From: Streptomyces durocortorensis
GTDB lineage: Bacteria > Actinomycetota > Actinomycetes > Streptomycetales > Streptomycetaceae
Length of the DNA stretch: 64,000 nucleotides
Assembly (NCBI RefSeq): GCF_031760065.1
Contig: NZ_CP134500.1
Coordinates: forward strand, 3,596,001-3,660,000
Reading direction: 5' to 3'
Shown: positions 28,182 through 36,417 of the stretch, one piece after another
Numbering within the stretch: position 1 is the first letter of the stretch
Layout of the letters: every line of letters begins with the position of its first letter
The notes under the pieces: generated by a model
The model's database searches: none
What the model was told of the DNA's origin: nothing
Seen by the model: only the letters and a program-made list of their open reading frames with translations
Translations under genes and position numbers: made by a program

Positions 28182-29657
28182 TCAGGTCTGCGCCATGTCG
28201 ACGAAACGGGAGTAGTGGCCCTGGAAGGCCACGGTGATGGTGGCCGTCGGACCGTTACGGTGCTTGCCGACGATGATGTCGGCCTCGCCCGCGCGCGGTG
28301 ACTCCTTCTCGTACGCGTCCTCGCGGTGGAGCAGGATGACCATGTCGGCGTCCTGCTCGATGGAGCCGGACTCACGCAGGTCGGACACCATCGGCTTCTT
28401 GTCCGTGCGCTGCTCGGGGCCACGGTTCAGCTGTGAGAGCGCGATCACCGGGACTTCCAGCTCCTTCGCCAGCAGCTTGAGGTTTCGGGACATGTCCGAG
28501 ACCTCCTGCTGGCGGCTCTCGGAGCGCTTCGATCCGCCGGCCTGCATCAGCTGGAGGTAGTCGATGATCACGAGCTTGATGTCGTTGCGCTGTTTGAGCC
28601 GGCGGCACTTCGCGCGGATCTCCATCATCGACAGGTTGGGGGAGTCGTCGATGTAGAGCGGAGCGGCGGAGACCTCGGGCATCCGGCGTGCGAGCCGCGT
28701 CCAGTCCTCGTCCGTCATCGTGCCGGACCGCATGTGGTGCAGGGCCACCCGCGCCTCGGCGGACAGCAGACGCATCGCGATCTCGTTGCGCCCCATTTCG
28801 AGAGAGAAGATGACGCTGGGCAGATTGTTCTTGATCGACGCGGCACGCGCGAAGTCCAGCGCCAGCGTGGACTTGCCCATGGCGGGACGGGCCGCGATGA
28901 CGATCATCTGGCCGGGATGCATGCCGTTCGTCAGCGCGTCGAGGTCGGTGAAGCCCGTCGGCACACCGGTCATCTCGCCGCTGCGCGAGCCGATCGCCTC
29001 GATCTCGTCGAGCGCGCCCTCCATGATGTCGCCGAGGGGGAGGTAGTCCTCGCTGGTGCGCTGCTCGGTGACCGCGTAGATCTCGGCCTGCGCGGAGTTG
29101 ACGATCTCGTCGACGTCCCCGTCGGCCGCGTATCCCATCTGCGTGATCTTCGTGCCCGCCTCGACCAGCCGCCGGAGCACCGCCCGTTCATGGACGATCT
29201 CCGCGTAGAACGAGGCGTTGGCGGCGGTCGGGACGGACTGCACCAGGGTGTGCAGATACGGCGCCCCGCCGACCTTGGTGATCTCGCCGCGCTTGACCAG
29301 CTCGGCGGCGACCGTGATCGGGTCGGCCGGCTCGCCCTTGGCGTAGAGGTCGAGGATCGCCGTGAAGACGGTCTCGTGGGCGGGGCGGTAGAAGTCGTGG
29401 CCCTTGATGACCTCGACGACCTCGGCGATCGCGTCCTTGGACAGCAGCATGCCGCCGAGGACCGACTGCTCGGCGTCGAGATCCTGCGGAGGCACTCGCT
29501 CGAACCCGGGGGAACCGCCGTCCCAGGCCTCGTCCGAGCCCCGGTCGTGCCGGTCCTCACGCCCCTTGCGGTCCCCGCGCCGCTGGCGGGAGGCAGGCAG
29601 ACGGTCGCCGGGACCGGCCTCGGTCCAGGGGTCGTCCAAAGGCTCGGGAATGCTCAC
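28182..29657 (-). CDS. dnaB: Replicative DNA helicase DnaB
   Basis: 491 residues from the GTG at 29657, preceded by GGGAGGAGG at seven bases. After about 50 charged, probably disordered residues comes the DnaB N-terminal domain (PPQDLDAEQSVLGGMLLSKD). The RecA-like motor has Walker A ARPAMGKSTLALDFA, Walker B VIIDYLQLM and the arginine-finger region KHRNGPTATITV. It unwinds DNA at the fork as a hexamer. No intein interrupts it, unlike some actinobacterial dnaB genes. Three DnaA-box matches lie within the upstream 270 bp. Confidence 0.97.
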   Translation of the reverse strand: MSIPEPLDDPWTEAGPGDRLPASRQRRGDRKGREDRHDRGSDEAWDGGSPGFERVPPQDLDAEQSVLGGMLLSKDAIAEVVEVIKGHDFYRPAHETVFTAILDLYAKGEPADPITVAAELVKRGEITKVGGAPYLHTLVQSVPTAANASFYAEIVHERAVLRRLVEAGTKITQMGYAADGDVDEIVNSAQAEIYAVTEQRTSEDYLPLGDIMEGALDEIEAIGSRSGEMTGVPTGFTDLDALTNGMHPGQMIVIAARPAMGKSTLALDFARAASIKNNLPSVIFSLEMGRNEIAMRLLSAEARVALHHMRSGTMTDEDWTRLARRMPEVSAAPLYIDDSPNLSMMEIRAKCRRLKQRNDIKLVIIDYLQLMQAGGSKRSESRQQEVSDMSRNLKLLAKELEVPVIALSQLNRGPEQRTDKKPMVSDLRESGSIEQDADMVILLHREDAYEKESPRAGEADIIVGKHRNGPTATITVAFQGHYSRFVDMAQT

Positions 29658-29838
29658 CGGGCCGCCTCCTCCCGTCCGCATCGCGGACCTAGCCGTGCCA
29701 CTCTTTCTTACGGCACAGCACCGACAAACAGGTCGCCCGACTCCACTTCCGGCGCGTCTGGTTCGGTGGATTCCGGTGCCGGAACGGAGTGCGGGCGCCG
29801 GTACACGGTAGGCCTGTCGGCACCGTCAGCCAATCTGG

Positions 29839-29847
29839 TTATCCACA
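29839..29847 (+). promoter_or_regulatory. DnaA box upstream of dnaB
   Basis: TTATCCACA is the classical bacterial DnaA-box sequence and fits the Streptomyces consensus. It is one of three boxes within 90 bp. Confidence 0.65.
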
Positions 29848-29873
29848 GGGCATGTGGACGACGCGCCAGATGT

Positions 29874-29882
29874 TGTGGAGAA
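29874..29882 (-). promoter_or_regulatory. DnaA box upstream of dnaB
   Basis: On the minus strand TTCTCCACA, an allowed variant of the Streptomyces DnaA box. Confidence 0.5.
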
Positions 29883-29918
29883 CTCCTCCGAACCTGTGCA
29901 CGGACCGGGGGACAGCAC

Positions 29919-29927
29919 TGTGGACAA
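29919..29927 (-). promoter_or_regulatory. DnaA box upstream of dnaB
   Basis: On the minus strand TTGTCCACA, the preferred Streptomyces DnaA box. The rest of the 458-bp gap 29658-30115 shows no gene. Confidence 0.65.
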
Positions 29928-30078
29928 ACTCATAGCAGAACCTGCGTGACCACCCTGACCTGCGCGTTCTCCATCCACTGACTGTGGGGGAGAAAAACTT
30001 TCGCCCTCATTTCAAGATCACTGCAAACGGTGCAGGGATGAACACACCGGGACCTGGCCCGTAAGGGCCAAAGATGGA

Positions 30079-30108
30079 TTGCATCTCTTACCTGTGGAAG
30101 ATTAGATT
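30079..30108 (+). promoter_or_regulatory. Promoter of the MATE gene, predicted leaderless
   Basis: TTGCAT (30079-30084), an 18-bp spacer and TAGATT (30103-30108) fit streptomycete -35 and -10 patterns. The predicted transcription start is at or within a base of the ATG at 30116, and no ribosome site precedes that ATG. Confidence 0.6.
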
Positions 30109-30115
30109 GGCCCCT

Positions 30116-31453
30116 ATGACCCAGGCCCCCGCGACCCCGAAGAACAGCCGTCGACGGCATGACCGAGAGATCATCGCCCTCGCGGTTCCGGCCTTCGGAG
30201 CACTCGTCGCCGAGCCGCTCTTCGTGATGGTCGACAGCGCTGTCGTGGGCCACCTCGGCACCCCGCAGCTCGCCGGCCTCGGGATCGCCGCGGCCCTCCT
30301 GATGACCGCTGTGAGCGTCTTCGTCTTCCTCGCCTACGCCACCACCGCGGCCGTCGCCCGCCGTGTGGGAGCGGGCGATCTGCCCGCTGCGATCCGCCAG
30401 GGCATGGACGGTGTCTGGCTCGCCCTCCTGCTCGGGGCCGCGGTCGTCGCGCTCGCGCTCCCGTCCGCCCCCTGGCTGGTGGACATCTTCGGCGCATCCG
30501 ACACCGCCGCCCCGTACGCCATCACGTATCTGCGGATCTCCATCCTCGGCATCCCGGCCATGCTCGTCGTGCTCGCCGCCACCGGCGTACTGCGCGGCCT
30601 CCAGGACACCCGCACCCCGCTTTACGTCGCCATCGGCGGTTTCACAGCGAACGCCCTCCTCAGTGTGACCCTCGTCTACGGGGCCGGCCTCGGCATCGCC
30701 GGATCCGCATGGGGCACCGTGATCGCGCAGGTGGGGATGGCCGTCGCCTACCTCGTCGTCGTGATCCGAGGAGCCCGCAGACACGGCGCTTCCCTGCGCC
30801 CCGACGCGGCCGGCATCCGGGCCAGCGCCCGGGCCGGAGTGCCGCTGCTGGTGAGGACCCTGTCGCTGCGCGCCGTCCTGATGATCGCCACCGCCATCGC
30901 CGCCCGCCTCGGGGACAGCGACATCGCCGCACACCAGATCATCCTCTCCCTCTGGAGCCTGACCGCCTTCGCGCTCGACGCCATCGCCATCGCGGGCCAG
31001 GCGATCATCGGTCGCTATCTGGGAGCCAACGACGAGAAGGGCGCGCGCGAGGCCTGCCGTCGCATGGTCGAGTGGGGCATCGGCAGCGGGATCGCCCTCG
31101 GCATCCTGATCGTGCTCGCCCGTCCCCTGTTCATCCCGCTGTTCACGAGCGACCCGACCGTGAAGGACACCCTGCTCCCCGCCCTCCTGGTCGTAGCGGT
31201 CTCCCAGCCGATCGCCGGCGTGGTCTTCGTCCTGGACGGCGTCCTGATGGGAGCGGGCGACGGCCGCTACCTCGCCTGGGCCATGCTGGTGACGCTCGCC
31301 GTCTTCGCTCCAGTCGCGCTCCTGGTACCCGCCCTCGGCGGCGGGCTCACCGCACTCTGGTGGGCGATGACACTGATGATGACCGTCCGGCTCGCCACGC
31401 TCTGGCTGCGTACGCGATCGGGCCGGTGGATCGTCACCGGTGCCACGCGCTGA
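30116..31453 (+). CDS. MATE-family multidrug/sodium antiporter (DinF-like)
   Basis: 445 residues from the ATG at 30116 (MTQAPATPKNSRRRHDREII), with 12 predicted membrane helices in two halves. Typical MATE features are LAVPAFGALVAEPLFVMVDS with AVVGHLGTPQLAGLG in the first half, GVLRGLQDTRTPLYV between, and IAAHQIILSLWSLTAFALDA with IAIAGQAIIG in the second. The AFALDAIAIAGQA stretch puts it in the DinF branch. It exports cationic compounds or oxidised metabolites. It converges on rplI across two parS sites and a strong terminator. Confidence 0.92.
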   Translation: MTQAPATPKNSRRRHDREIIALAVPAFGALVAEPLFVMVDSAVVGHLGTPQLAGLGIAAALLMTAVSVFVFLAYATTAAVARRVGAGDLPAAIRQGMDGVWLALLLGAAVVALALPSAPWLVDIFGASDTAAPYAITYLRISILGIPAMLVVLAATGVLRGLQDTRTPLYVAIGGFTANALLSVTLVYGAGLGIAGSAWGTVIAQVGMAVAYLVVVIRGARRHGASLRPDAAGIRASARAGVPLLVRTLSLRAVLMIATAIAARLGDSDIAAHQIILSLWSLTAFALDAIAIAGQAIIGRYLGANDEKGAREACRRMVEWGIGSGIALGILIVLARPLFIPLFTSDPTVKDTLLPALLVVAVSQPIAGVVFVLDGVLMGAGDGRYLAWAMLVTLAVFAPVALLVPALGGGLTALWWAMTLMMTVRLATLWLRTRSGRWIVTGATR

Positions 31454-31476
31454 CGATCCAGCCTCCACGCGCCGAC

Positions 31477-31490
31477 GTTTCACGTGAAAC
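31477..31490. other. parS: parS site
   Basis: Perfect GTTTCACGTGAAAC, 24 bp after the MATE stop and 35 bp from the next parS (start to start). Confidence 0.94.
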
Positions 31491-31511
31491 GGTGAGCGGG
31501 ACCGGAGCCCT

Positions 31512-31525
31512 GTTTCACGTGAAAC
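31512..31525. other. parS: parS site
   Basis: Perfect GTTTCACGTGAAAC, the second of a close pair and 15 bp before the hairpin at 31540. Confidence 0.94.
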
Positions 31526-31539
31526 ACTCCCCCGGACAC

Positions 31540-31576
31540 AGTGAAGGGCCGCACCCACGGGGTGCGGCCCTTCACT
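31540..31576. terminator. Bidirectional terminator between MATE gene and rplI
   Basis: A perfect 17-bp stem (31540-31556 with 31560-31576) with a 3-base loop lies between convergent genes ending at 31453 (+) and 31597 (-). Confidence 0.88.
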
Positions 31577-31596
31577 GACTCTGCTGAGCTCTGCCC

Positions 31597-32043
31597 TTAG
31601 GCAGCAACGACCTCGATGCCGAGCTTCGCTGCGACCTCGGGGTGCAGACGGACGGACACCTGGTGTCCGCCGAGCGTCTTGATGGGCGAACCGAGCTCGA
31701 CGCGACGCTTGTCGACGTCGGGACCACCGGCAGCCTTGATCGCCGAAGCGATGTCGGCCGGGGTCACGGAGCCGAAGAGACGGCCGGCGTCGCCGGAGCG
31801 AACGGCCAGACGGACCTTCACGCCCTCAAGCTTGGCCTTGATCTCGTTGGCCTGCTCGATCGTCGCGATCTCGTGGATCTTGCGGGCGCGGCGGATCTGC
31901 GCCACGTCCTTCTCGCCACCCTTGGTCCAGCGAATGGCGAAGCCACGCGGAACCAGGTAGTTGCGGGCGTACCCGTCCTTGACGTCGACGACGTCGCCGG
32001 CGGCACCGAGGCCGGAGACCTCGTGGGTGAGGATGATCTTCAT
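31597..32043 (-). CDS. rplI: 50S ribosomal protein L9
   Basis: 148 residues beginning [20 protein letters not shown], then [16 protein letters not shown], the conserved N-terminal 23S-rRNA-binding domain of L9. A long connecting helix (about 45-80) and the C-terminal domain (ending GIEVVAA) follow. It is the last gene of the rpsF-ssb-rpsR-rplI operon, 18 bp after rpsR, and is followed by a strong hairpin. Confidence 0.98.
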   Translation of the reverse strand: MKIILTHEVSGLGAAGDVVDVKDGYARNYLVPRGFAIRWTKGGEKDVAQIRRARKIHEIATIEQANEIKAKLEGVKVRLAVRSGDAGRLFGSVTPADIASAIKAAGGPDVDKRRVELGSPIKTLGGHQVSVRLHPEVAAKLGIEVVAA

Positions 32044-32061
32044 GCTGTTGTCACCCTTCCC

Positions 32062-32298
32062 TTATCGCGCGGTGGACGTGTAGGGCAGCAGCGCCATCTC
32101 ACGGCTGTTCTTGACTGCCGTGGCGACGTCACGCTGGTGCTGCGTGCAGTTGCCGGTGACGCGGCGGGCACGGATCTTGCCGCGGTCGGAAATGAACTTC
32201 CGCAGCATGTTCGTGTCCTTGTAGTCCACGTACTGGGTCTTGTCCTTGCAGAACGCGCAGACCTTCTTCTTAGGCTTGCGCACAGGCGGCTTCGCCAT
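32062..32298 (-). CDS. rpsR: 30S ribosomal protein S18, zinc-binding (C+) form
   Basis: 78 residues. [11 protein letters not shown] and [20 protein letters not shown] supply C, C, C and H, so this is the zinc-binding C+ form. Streptomycetes usually also carry a cysteine-free copy elsewhere that replaces it when zinc is short; that copy is not in this window. It lies between ssb and rplI in the conserved operon. Confidence 0.97.
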   Translation of the reverse strand: MAKPPVRKPKKKVCAFCKDKTQYVDYKDTNMLRKFISDRGKIRARRVTGNCTQHQRDVATAVKNSREMALLPYTSTAR

Positions 32299-32340
32299 GG
32301 TGTTTCTCCTGTGTGATCAAGAAGTGGGGTACGAGCCGAC

Positions 32341-32946
32341 CTAGAAAGGAGGCTCGTCCGAGTAGCCGCCGCCAGAGCCGCCGGAACCGCTGGGGCTTCC
32401 GCCCCAGCCGCCCTGCTGGGCCCCGCCCTGCTGGCCGCCTGCCGGCGCGCCGGTCGCCCACGGGTCGTCGGCGGGTGCACCGCCACCGCCCTGCTGGCCA
32501 CCGCCACCGGGACCGCCGCCCCAGGTGTTGCCACCCTGCTGGCCGCCGCCGTATCCACCCTGGCCGCCCTGAGCACCGCGACCGGTGGTCTTGGTGACCT
32601 TGGCCGTGGCGTTCTTGAGGCTGGGGCCGACTTCCTCGACGTCCAGCTCGTAGACCGTGCGCTTGACGCCCTCACGGTCTTCGTAGGACCGCTGCTTCAA
32701 CCGGCCCTGCACGACGACGCGCATGCCTCGCTGAAGCGACTCCGCGACGTTCTCCGCCGCCTGACGCCAGACCGAGCAGGTGAGGAACAGGCCTTCGCCG
32801 TCCTTCCACTCATTGGTCTGCCGGTCGAAGATGCGGGGTGTGGACGCGACACGGAACTTCGCGACCGCCGCACCGGACGGGGTGAAGCGCAGCTCGGGGT
32901 CGTCGACGAGATTGCCGACGACCGTGATGACGGTCTCGCCTGCCAT
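32341..32946 (-). CDS. ssb: Single-stranded DNA-binding protein
   Basis: 201 residues. The OB-fold (about 1-115) starts [20 protein letters not shown] and contains [32 protein letters not shown] in two recognisable strands. A long glycine/glutamine-rich linker ([10 protein letters not shown] and related) leads to the acidic tip DEPPF, which recruits partner proteins. The linker is longer than in E. coli, as usual in actinobacteria. The position between rpsF and rpsR is the conserved one. Confidence 0.98.
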   Translation of the reverse strand: MAGETVITVVGNLVDDPELRFTPSGAAVAKFRVASTPRIFDRQTNEWKDGEGLFLTCSVWRQAAENVAESLQRGMRVVVQGRLKQRSYEDREGVKRTVYELDVEEVGPSLKNATAKVTKTTGRGAQGGQGGYGGGQQGGNTWGGGPGGGGQQGGGGAPADDPWATGAPAGGQQGGAQQGGWGGSPSGSGGSGGGYSDEPPF

Positions 32947-33020
32947 GGGTGAACCTCTCGGCGGGGATTGCTTCTGGCTGCTTGCTGCTACTCGGACCCG
33001 AAAACCGCTGAGCTAAATGC

Positions 33021-33311
33021 TCAGTGGACCTCGGGACGGAGGACCTTGGTCCGGAGGACCGACTCGTTCAGGTTCATCTGGCGGTCGAGCTCCTTGACGA
33101 CCGCAGGCTCGGCCTGCAGGTCGATGACCGAGTAGATGCCCTCGGGCTTCTTCTTGATCTCGTAAGCGAGCCGACGACGGCCCCAGGTGTCGACCTTCTC
33201 CACCTTTCCGTTGCCCTCACGGACGACGGAGAGGAAGTTCTCGATCAGCGGGGAGACTGCTCGCTCCTCGAGATCGGGGTCGAGGATGACCATCACCTCG
33301 TAGTGACGCAT
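33021..33311 (-). CDS. rpsF: 30S ribosomal protein S6
   Basis: 96 residues from the ATG at 33311, preceded by [28 protein letters not shown] and [20 protein letters not shown] are S6 motifs. It is the first gene of the rpsF-ssb-rpsR-rplI operon. In-frame extension to 33665 adds a sequence with no S6 similarity. Confidence 0.98.
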   Translation of the reverse strand: MRHYEVMVILDPDLEERAVSPLIENFLSVVREGNGKVEKVDTWGRRRLAYEIKKKPEGIYSVIDLQAEPAVVKELDRQMNLNESVLRTKVLRPEVH

Positions 33312-33658
33312 GTGGAACCCACCTCCTTTGGACTCAGCGGCCACGGTCGTTCCGTGGCAGGAGGGTCGTGATGCGTGAGCAACGGTGTCCCCGAGGAGAA
33401 CACCCGGCACTGACAATCCCGCTTCCGAACGGTCCCGTGGAGGGGGTTCGGGGAGAGGCTCGCCGTGCTGGCCTGGGCAGACACCGGTGCAGACCGTACA
33501 GACTACCCGTAGACCGGCTTCCGGTTGAAATCCGGAGCTCAGAGGGCACAATCGAGACAGATGCGGTGTGAGAGGCGCTACACGCGACCGCTCCCTATGA
33601 GAGCGGCCTCCGCGCGTGCGGCGCCGCACCCACCGCCCGTCCGGCCAGGAGGTACTCC
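33312..33658. other. Divergent promoter region between rpsF and a small membrane-protein gene
   Basis: No credible gene. On the plus strand TTGAAA (about 33524) and CACAAT, 16 bp further on, could form a promoter for the gene at 33659; this is weak. I see no strong operator for the ribosomal operon. Confidence 0.35.
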
Positions 33659-33970
33659 ATGGCACAGACCATCCGCCCCGCCACCGGTTCGCTCTTCGCG
33701 ACGGACGGGAAGCCGCACCCGCTCCAGGACACCCTGCTCGCCGTGACCCTCGTGCTGGGACTCCTCGCCTTCGTGACGGCGATGTTCCACCACCTGCACC
33801 TGATCAGCTCCTGGGCCGGTCTCGTCGGCATCCTGACCGGGGGCTACGGACAGTTCATCTCCCGGACCACCGCGGAACGGTTCGGACTGATCGTCGGGCT
33901 CGGCCTGTCGGCGGTCGGCTTCTTCCTCGGCATGGCGCACGGCGGTCTCTTCGGCGGCGTGATCACCTGA
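33659..33970 (+). CDS. Small membrane protein, function unknown
   Basis: 103 residues with AGGAGG upstream of the ATG at 33659. Three hydrophobic helices (about 25-45, 50-64, 74-100): [20 protein letters not shown], then [19 protein letters not shown], then [21 protein letters not shown] recognise it only as an actinobacterial membrane protein seen near femX. It diverges from the rpsF operon. A bulged GC-rich hairpin follows at 33980. Confidence 0.8.
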   Translation: MAQTIRPATGSLFATDGKPHPLQDTLLAVTLVLGLLAFVTAMFHHLHLISSWAGLVGILTGGYGQFISRTTAERFGLIVGLGLSAVGFFLGMAHGGLFGGVIT

Positions 33971-33979
33971 CCGGCGCAC

Positions 33980-34021
33980 CGGCCGGCGCGGTCGCCCGGA
34001 GGCGGTCGCGCCGGTCGGCCG
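33980..34021 (+). terminator. Bulged hairpin after the small membrane-protein gene
   Basis: CGGCC-GGCGCG pairs with CGCGCC-GGT-CGGCCG, with an inner CGCC/GGCG pair. It starts 10 bp after the stop. Confidence 0.5.
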
Positions 34022-34132
34022 TACGCACCGGGCCCACGGGGCCAGGCCGGGTCCCCCTCGGTCACAGTAGGCTTCGGCGCGAGAGCCGGAGCCCCTGACC
34101 GATGGGGACACACCTGCCGAGGAGCGCCCCGC

Positions 34133-35251
34133 ATGAGCCTGACCCTGAGGACCATCAGCCGAGAGCAGCATCTGGCGTACATCCAGAGCCTTCCCTCGGC
34201 AAGTCACTGCCAGGTCCCGGCGTGGGCTGACGTGAAGACCGAATGGCGCTCGGAGAATCTGGGCTGGTTCGACAAGAACGGCCAGATCGTCGGTGCGGGC
34301 CTCGTCCTGTACCGCCAGCTGCCCAAGATCAAGCGCTACCTCGCGTACCTCCCCGAGGGCCCGGTCATCAACTGGTACGCCCCGAACCTGGACGACTGGC
34401 TCCAGCCGATGCTCGCCCACCTCAAGCAGCAGGGCGCCTTCTCCGTGAAGATGGGCCCGCCGGTGGTCATCCGGCGCTGGGACTCGGCGGCCATCAAGTC
34501 CGGCATCCAGGACCCGGACGTCAAGCGGCTGCGCGATGTCGAGGCCACCCACATCGAGCCGCGCGCCTTCGAGGTCGCGGACCGGCTGCGCAAGATGGGC
34601 TGGCAGCAGGGCGAGGACGGCGGTGCCGGCTTCGGTGACGTACAGCCCCGTTACGTCTTCCAGGTGCCGCTCGCCAACCGCTCCCTGGAGGACGTCCTCA
34701 AGGGCTTCAACCAGCTCTGGCGCCGCAACATCAAGAAGGCCGACAAGGCAGGGGTCGAGGTCGTCCAGGGCGGCTACGAGGACCTGGCCGAGTGGCAGCG
34801 CCTCTACGAGATCACCGCTGTGCGCGACCACTTCCGGCCGCGCCCGCTCTCGTACTTCCAGCGGATGTGGACGGTCCTCAACTCCGAGGACCCCAACCGG
34901 ATGCGGCTCTACTTCGCCCGGCACAACGGCGTGAACCTCTCCGCGGCCACGATGCTCGTCGTCGGCGGACACGTCTGGTACTCCTACGGCGCCTCCGACA
35001 ACATCGGACGCGAGGTCCGGCCGTCGAACGCGATGCAGTGGCGCATGCTGCGCGACTCGTACGCGATGGGCGCCACCGTCTACGACCTGCGCGGCATCAG
35101 CGACTCGCTGGACGAGACCGACCACCTCTTCGGTCTGATCCAGTTCAAGGTCGGCACCGGCGGCGAGGCCGTCGAGTACGTCGGCGAGTGGGACTTCCCG
35201 CTCAACAAGCTGCTGCACAAGGCGCTCGACATCTACATGTCGCGCCGCTGA
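34133..35251 (+). CDS. femX: FemX-type lipid II aminoacyltransferase
   Basis: 372 residues of the FemAB family, which uses aminoacyl-tRNA to extend the peptidoglycan side chain. Recognisable parts are QVPAWADVKTEWRSENLGWF, FNQLWRRNIKKADKAGVEV and YDLRGISDSLDETDHLFGLI, then FKVGTGGEAVEYVGEWDFPL. In Streptomyces, FemX adds the first glycine to lipid II. The ATG at 34133 is chosen by family match. The alanine-racemase-like gene follows about 95 bp downstream. Confidence 0.93.
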   Translation: MSLTLRTISREQHLAYIQSLPSASHCQVPAWADVKTEWRSENLGWFDKNGQIVGAGLVLYRQLPKIKRYLAYLPEGPVINWYAPNLDDWLQPMLAHLKQQGAFSVKMGPPVVIRRWDSAAIKSGIQDPDVKRLRDVEATHIEPRAFEVADRLRKMGWQQGEDGGAGFGDVQPRYVFQVPLANRSLEDVLKGFNQLWRRNIKKADKAGVEVVQGGYEDLAEWQRLYEITAVRDHFRPRPLSYFQRMWTVLNSEDPNRMRLYFARHNGVNLSAATMLVVGGHVWYSYGASDNIGREVRPSNAMQWRMLRDSYAMGATVYDLRGISDSLDETDHLFGLIQFKVGTGGEAVEYVGEWDFPLNKLLHKALDIYMSRR

Positions 35252-35347
35252 CCCGCTTCAATACAGCGATACAGCAGTACAAGACCTCGGCACACACCGT
35301 TCGTCCCTCTGATTCACCGCATCCACCAGAAAGGTTCCGGGCCGGCC

Positions 35348-36379
35348 ATGGCGCTCTCCCTCTACGTCGACACCGCGCGCTGGCGGGCGCACCAGAAGTC
35401 CGTGCTCGACCAGTTCCCCGGCCTCGTACCGGTCTGCAAGGGCAACGGCTACGGCTTTGGCCACGAGCGGCTCGCCGACGAGACGATCCGCTTCGGGTCC
35501 GACACCCTCGCCGTCGGCACGACATACGAGGCTGCCCGGATCAAGGACTGGTTCAGCGGCGACCTGCTCGTCCTGACCCCGTTCCGGCGCGGTGAGGAGC
35601 CCGTTCCGCTGCCGGACCGTGTCATCCGGTCCGTCTCCTCCGTCGACGGGGTGCACGCCCTGGTGGGCGCCCGGGTCGTCATCGAGTGCATGAGCTCGAT
35701 GAAGCGCCACGGCGTCAAGGAGGAGGAGCTCGGGCTGCTGCACGCGGCGATCGAGGACGTACGGCTCGAAGGCTTCGCGCTCCACCTGCCGCTGGACCGC
35801 ACCGACGGCTCCGACGCCGTCGAGGAGGTCATCAGCTGGATGGACCGGCTGCGCGCGGCCCGGCTGCCGCTGCACACCATGTTCGTCAGCCATCTGCGCG
35901 CCGAGGAGCTGTCCCGGCTCCAGCAGCAGTTCCCGCAGACCCGCTTCCGGGCCCGCATCGGGACCCGGCTCTGGCTCGGCGACCACGAGGCCACCGAGTA
36001 CCGGGGGGCCGTCCTGGACGTGACCCCCGTCGTCAAGGGAGACCGGTTCGGCTACCGCCAGCAGAAGGCCGCCTCCGACGGCTGGCTGGTCGTCGTCGCG
36101 GGCGGTACGTCCCACGGGGTCGGCCTGGAGGCGCCCAAGGCGCTGCACGGCGTGATGCCGCGGGCCAAGGGCGTCGCCCGCGCGGGCCTGGCCACGGTCA
36201 ACCGGAACCTGTCGCCGTTCGTCTGGGCGGGCAAGCAGCGGTGGTTCGCCGAGCCGCCTCACATGCAGGTGTCGATCCTGTTCGTGCCCTCCGACGCGCA
36301 GGAACCGCGGGTCGGGGACGAGCTGGTGGCCCATCTGCGCCACACGACGACCCAGTTCGACCGGCTCGTCGACCGCTAG
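35348..36379 (+). CDS. Alanine-racemase-family PLP protein (truncated form)
   Basis: 343 residues. The N-terminal TIM-barrel begins MALSLYVDTARWRAHQKSVL and has LVPVCKGNGYGFGHERLADE, the PLP-lysine motif of alanine racemase (K near residue 31), though canonical enzymes read VKANAYGHG. Further PLP-fold elements include RARIGTRLWLGDHEA and SHGVGLEAP. The usual C-terminal beta domain with its catalytic tyrosine is reduced. Activity as a racemase is therefore uncertain; the position after femX suggests a role in cell-wall amino-acid supply. Confidence 0.82.
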   Translation: MALSLYVDTARWRAHQKSVLDQFPGLVPVCKGNGYGFGHERLADETIRFGSDTLAVGTTYEAARIKDWFSGDLLVLTPFRRGEEPVPLPDRVIRSVSSVDGVHALVGARVVIECMSSMKRHGVKEEELGLLHAAIEDVRLEGFALHLPLDRTDGSDAVEEVISWMDRLRAARLPLHTMFVSHLRAEELSRLQQQFPQTRFRARIGTRLWLGDHEATEYRGAVLDVTPVVKGDRFGYRQQKAASDGWLVVVAGGTSHGVGLEAPKALHGVMPRAKGVARAGLATVNRNLSPFVWAGKQRWFAEPPHMQVSILFVPSDAQEPRVGDELVAHLRHTTTQFDRLVDR

Positions 36380-36417
36380 GGTCTTTCGTCTGGATACGGC
36401 CGGGCCCGGTCGGAGCG

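Noticed and set aside
32389..32590. Glycine/glutamine-rich repeats in ssb as a DNA repeat array
   Set aside because: They encode the normal flexible linker of actinobacterial SSB; no CRISPR-like spacing.
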